A DNA stretch of 64,000 nucleotides, taken from positions 795,674-859,673 of the forward strand of contig CABFPE010000200.1 in assembly GCA_900660155.1 (NCBI GenBank), read 5' to 3'. The translations under genes were made by a program, and so were the position numbers. Origin of the DNA: Hofstenia miamia. Its lineage: Eukaryota > Xenacoelomorpha > Acoela > Hofsteniidae. Below the pieces are notes generated by a model. It worked only from the letters and a program-made list of their open reading frames with translations, was not told the DNA's origin and made no database searches. Shown one piece after another: positions 63,092 through 64,000 of this stretch. Within the stretch, counting starts at the first letter, position 1. Each line of letters opens with the position of its first letter.

Positions 63092-63142
63092 AATGACTCC
63101 ACAGACTCCTTAGAATGTCCCCCTGTTCCCCTTTGTTCTTGC
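63060..63142 (-). CDS. Possible terminal exon, unrecognised
   Basis: After the acceptor TTTGTGTAGTGCAG (just above 63142) the complement reads GKNKGEQGDILRSLWSHYED and on to a stop at 63060. It is GC-richer than its surroundings. The last eight coding residues before the Asn recur in the downstream 28-bp repeat copy, which there continues to a different end (KNQPDLR, stop). It could be a real 3' exon with a partial duplicate, or a processed fragment. I do not recognise the protein. Confidence 0.25.
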
Positions 63143-64000
63143 CTGCACTACACAAAATATAAAAAACGCAGTAAGGTGTCGCTATTGTAACAGTAAAGGT
63201 GTGACAAAGATCATATCTATCGCACTTAGACCGACTTCGAAAGATAATGGAATTCAATTACAATGGTGATTTTTACAAAGTGGATAAAATGCAATGCACA
63301 AAGCACACCAATTTCAAGCGAAATTTGATTGTTCAGCTGAATCAGATGGTGATTATCGAATAGAAAGTTGATATGTTTAATAACTTTGTGAATTTAGTGA
63401 TAATGAAATACCACTACAAACTTAAATAATCACGGGATGGCAACATTAGTGCGCTTGCCAAGATCTTAAATACGGAATATCATTTTTAATGTTAGATAAT
63501 TTACAACTACTAAATTACACACCAACATGCAAGAAATTACACCTACGGACAAAAACTTGAAAAACGCATAAATTTTAAGCGTTGCTTATTGAATTGTTTT
63601 TCTTCTAAGGCTCCTTTGCGATTTGCCGGGACAAAGAATGTATATTAAAAGCAACTCAAAATCGATGAGTTTTTCAAAGATGCTGCGACAATACTTACCG
63701 CTGCACTTCAGTAGCTTTCAATGCGAACTCTTAATTACTTTTTAGACAACGAAAACATTTCTCGCTGATTAAAAACGTTCACCTAATTACGAACATTGTC
63801 AGAATATTAAACCAAAAATTTGACATTTAAGGTAATGATTCCGATCAACATCTACTGAATGCCCAATTTCTATGGTGCTCTCTCGTCTTGAAGAAATCTG
63901 CTCGAATTGGTCAGTTACAAGTACTTTCTTATCCTTCACAGGAACTATTATTCGTTCAGAACGCCATTATTTGTTCATGTGTGCTCTATATATATATATA
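63143..64000. other. Anonymous AT-rich DNA
   Basis: No recognised content; the window ends inside a (TA)n tract starting about 63986. Confidence 0.5.

Overview
This is an AT-rich, intron-scale stretch of an animal (metazoan) nuclear genome, most likely an invertebrate. The evidence is: very low coding density, long (TA)n microsatellites, widely spaced exons with canonical GT/AG borders, an immunoglobulin-superfamily gene, and a mixed population of decayed transposons (hAT, Tc1/mariner, MADF-carrying DNA element, LINEs, Penelope-like, Polinton-like). There is no operon, rRNA gene, CRISPR array or convincing intact tRNA. The exact phylum cannot be read from the sequence; arthropod is a reasonable guess only.

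Layout. 1-7.75 kb: no recognisable gene, only AT-rich sequence and (TA)n tracts. 7.75-9.44 kb: a 1.68 kb inverted-repeat element with 667-bp arms, a perfect 6-bp target duplication (CTAGCA) and 5'-AG termini, which are Polinton/Maverick hallmarks. Its arms carry the 3' end of a capsid-like gene and a tail-to-tail 78-codon ORF, and its centre is an assembly gap. 12.8-14.3 kb: an inverted-repeat DNA transposon encoding part of a MADF domain, itself interrupted by a 412-bp hAT element. 15.5-16.3 kb: a hAT element with a perfect 8-bp target duplication. 21.7-29.0 kb: three phase-compatible exons of a minus-strand Ig-domain protein; its introns hold a LINE remnant and two hAT elements. 31.2-33.9 kb: a CR1/L2/Jockey-like LINE remnant abutting a Penelope-like remnant, both on the minus strand. 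40.1-42.75 kb: a satellite of exactly 21 copies of a 126-bp unit, apparently without variation. 42.84-46.47 kb: a 1,815-bp tandem duplication joined at a single N, each copy carrying a 219-bp hAT element and a tRNA-like stretch. 48.5-48.9 kb: a hAT element. 52.76-53.48 kb: a 27-bp-TIR MITE-like element. 56.1-56.5 kb: a Tc1/mariner remnant. 62.7-63.2 kb: exon-like, locally GC-richer sequence with a duplicated 28-bp motif. The rest is anonymous AT-rich DNA.

The only host gene I can support is the Ig-superfamily gene, which must extend beyond the exons seen here. Most of the structured sequence is mobile-element derived. Five assembly gaps or ambiguous bases are present (8569-8765, 19887, 29370-29390, 44656, 57641), and two of them sit exactly between exact or near-exact duplicates, so those duplications may be assembly artefacts.
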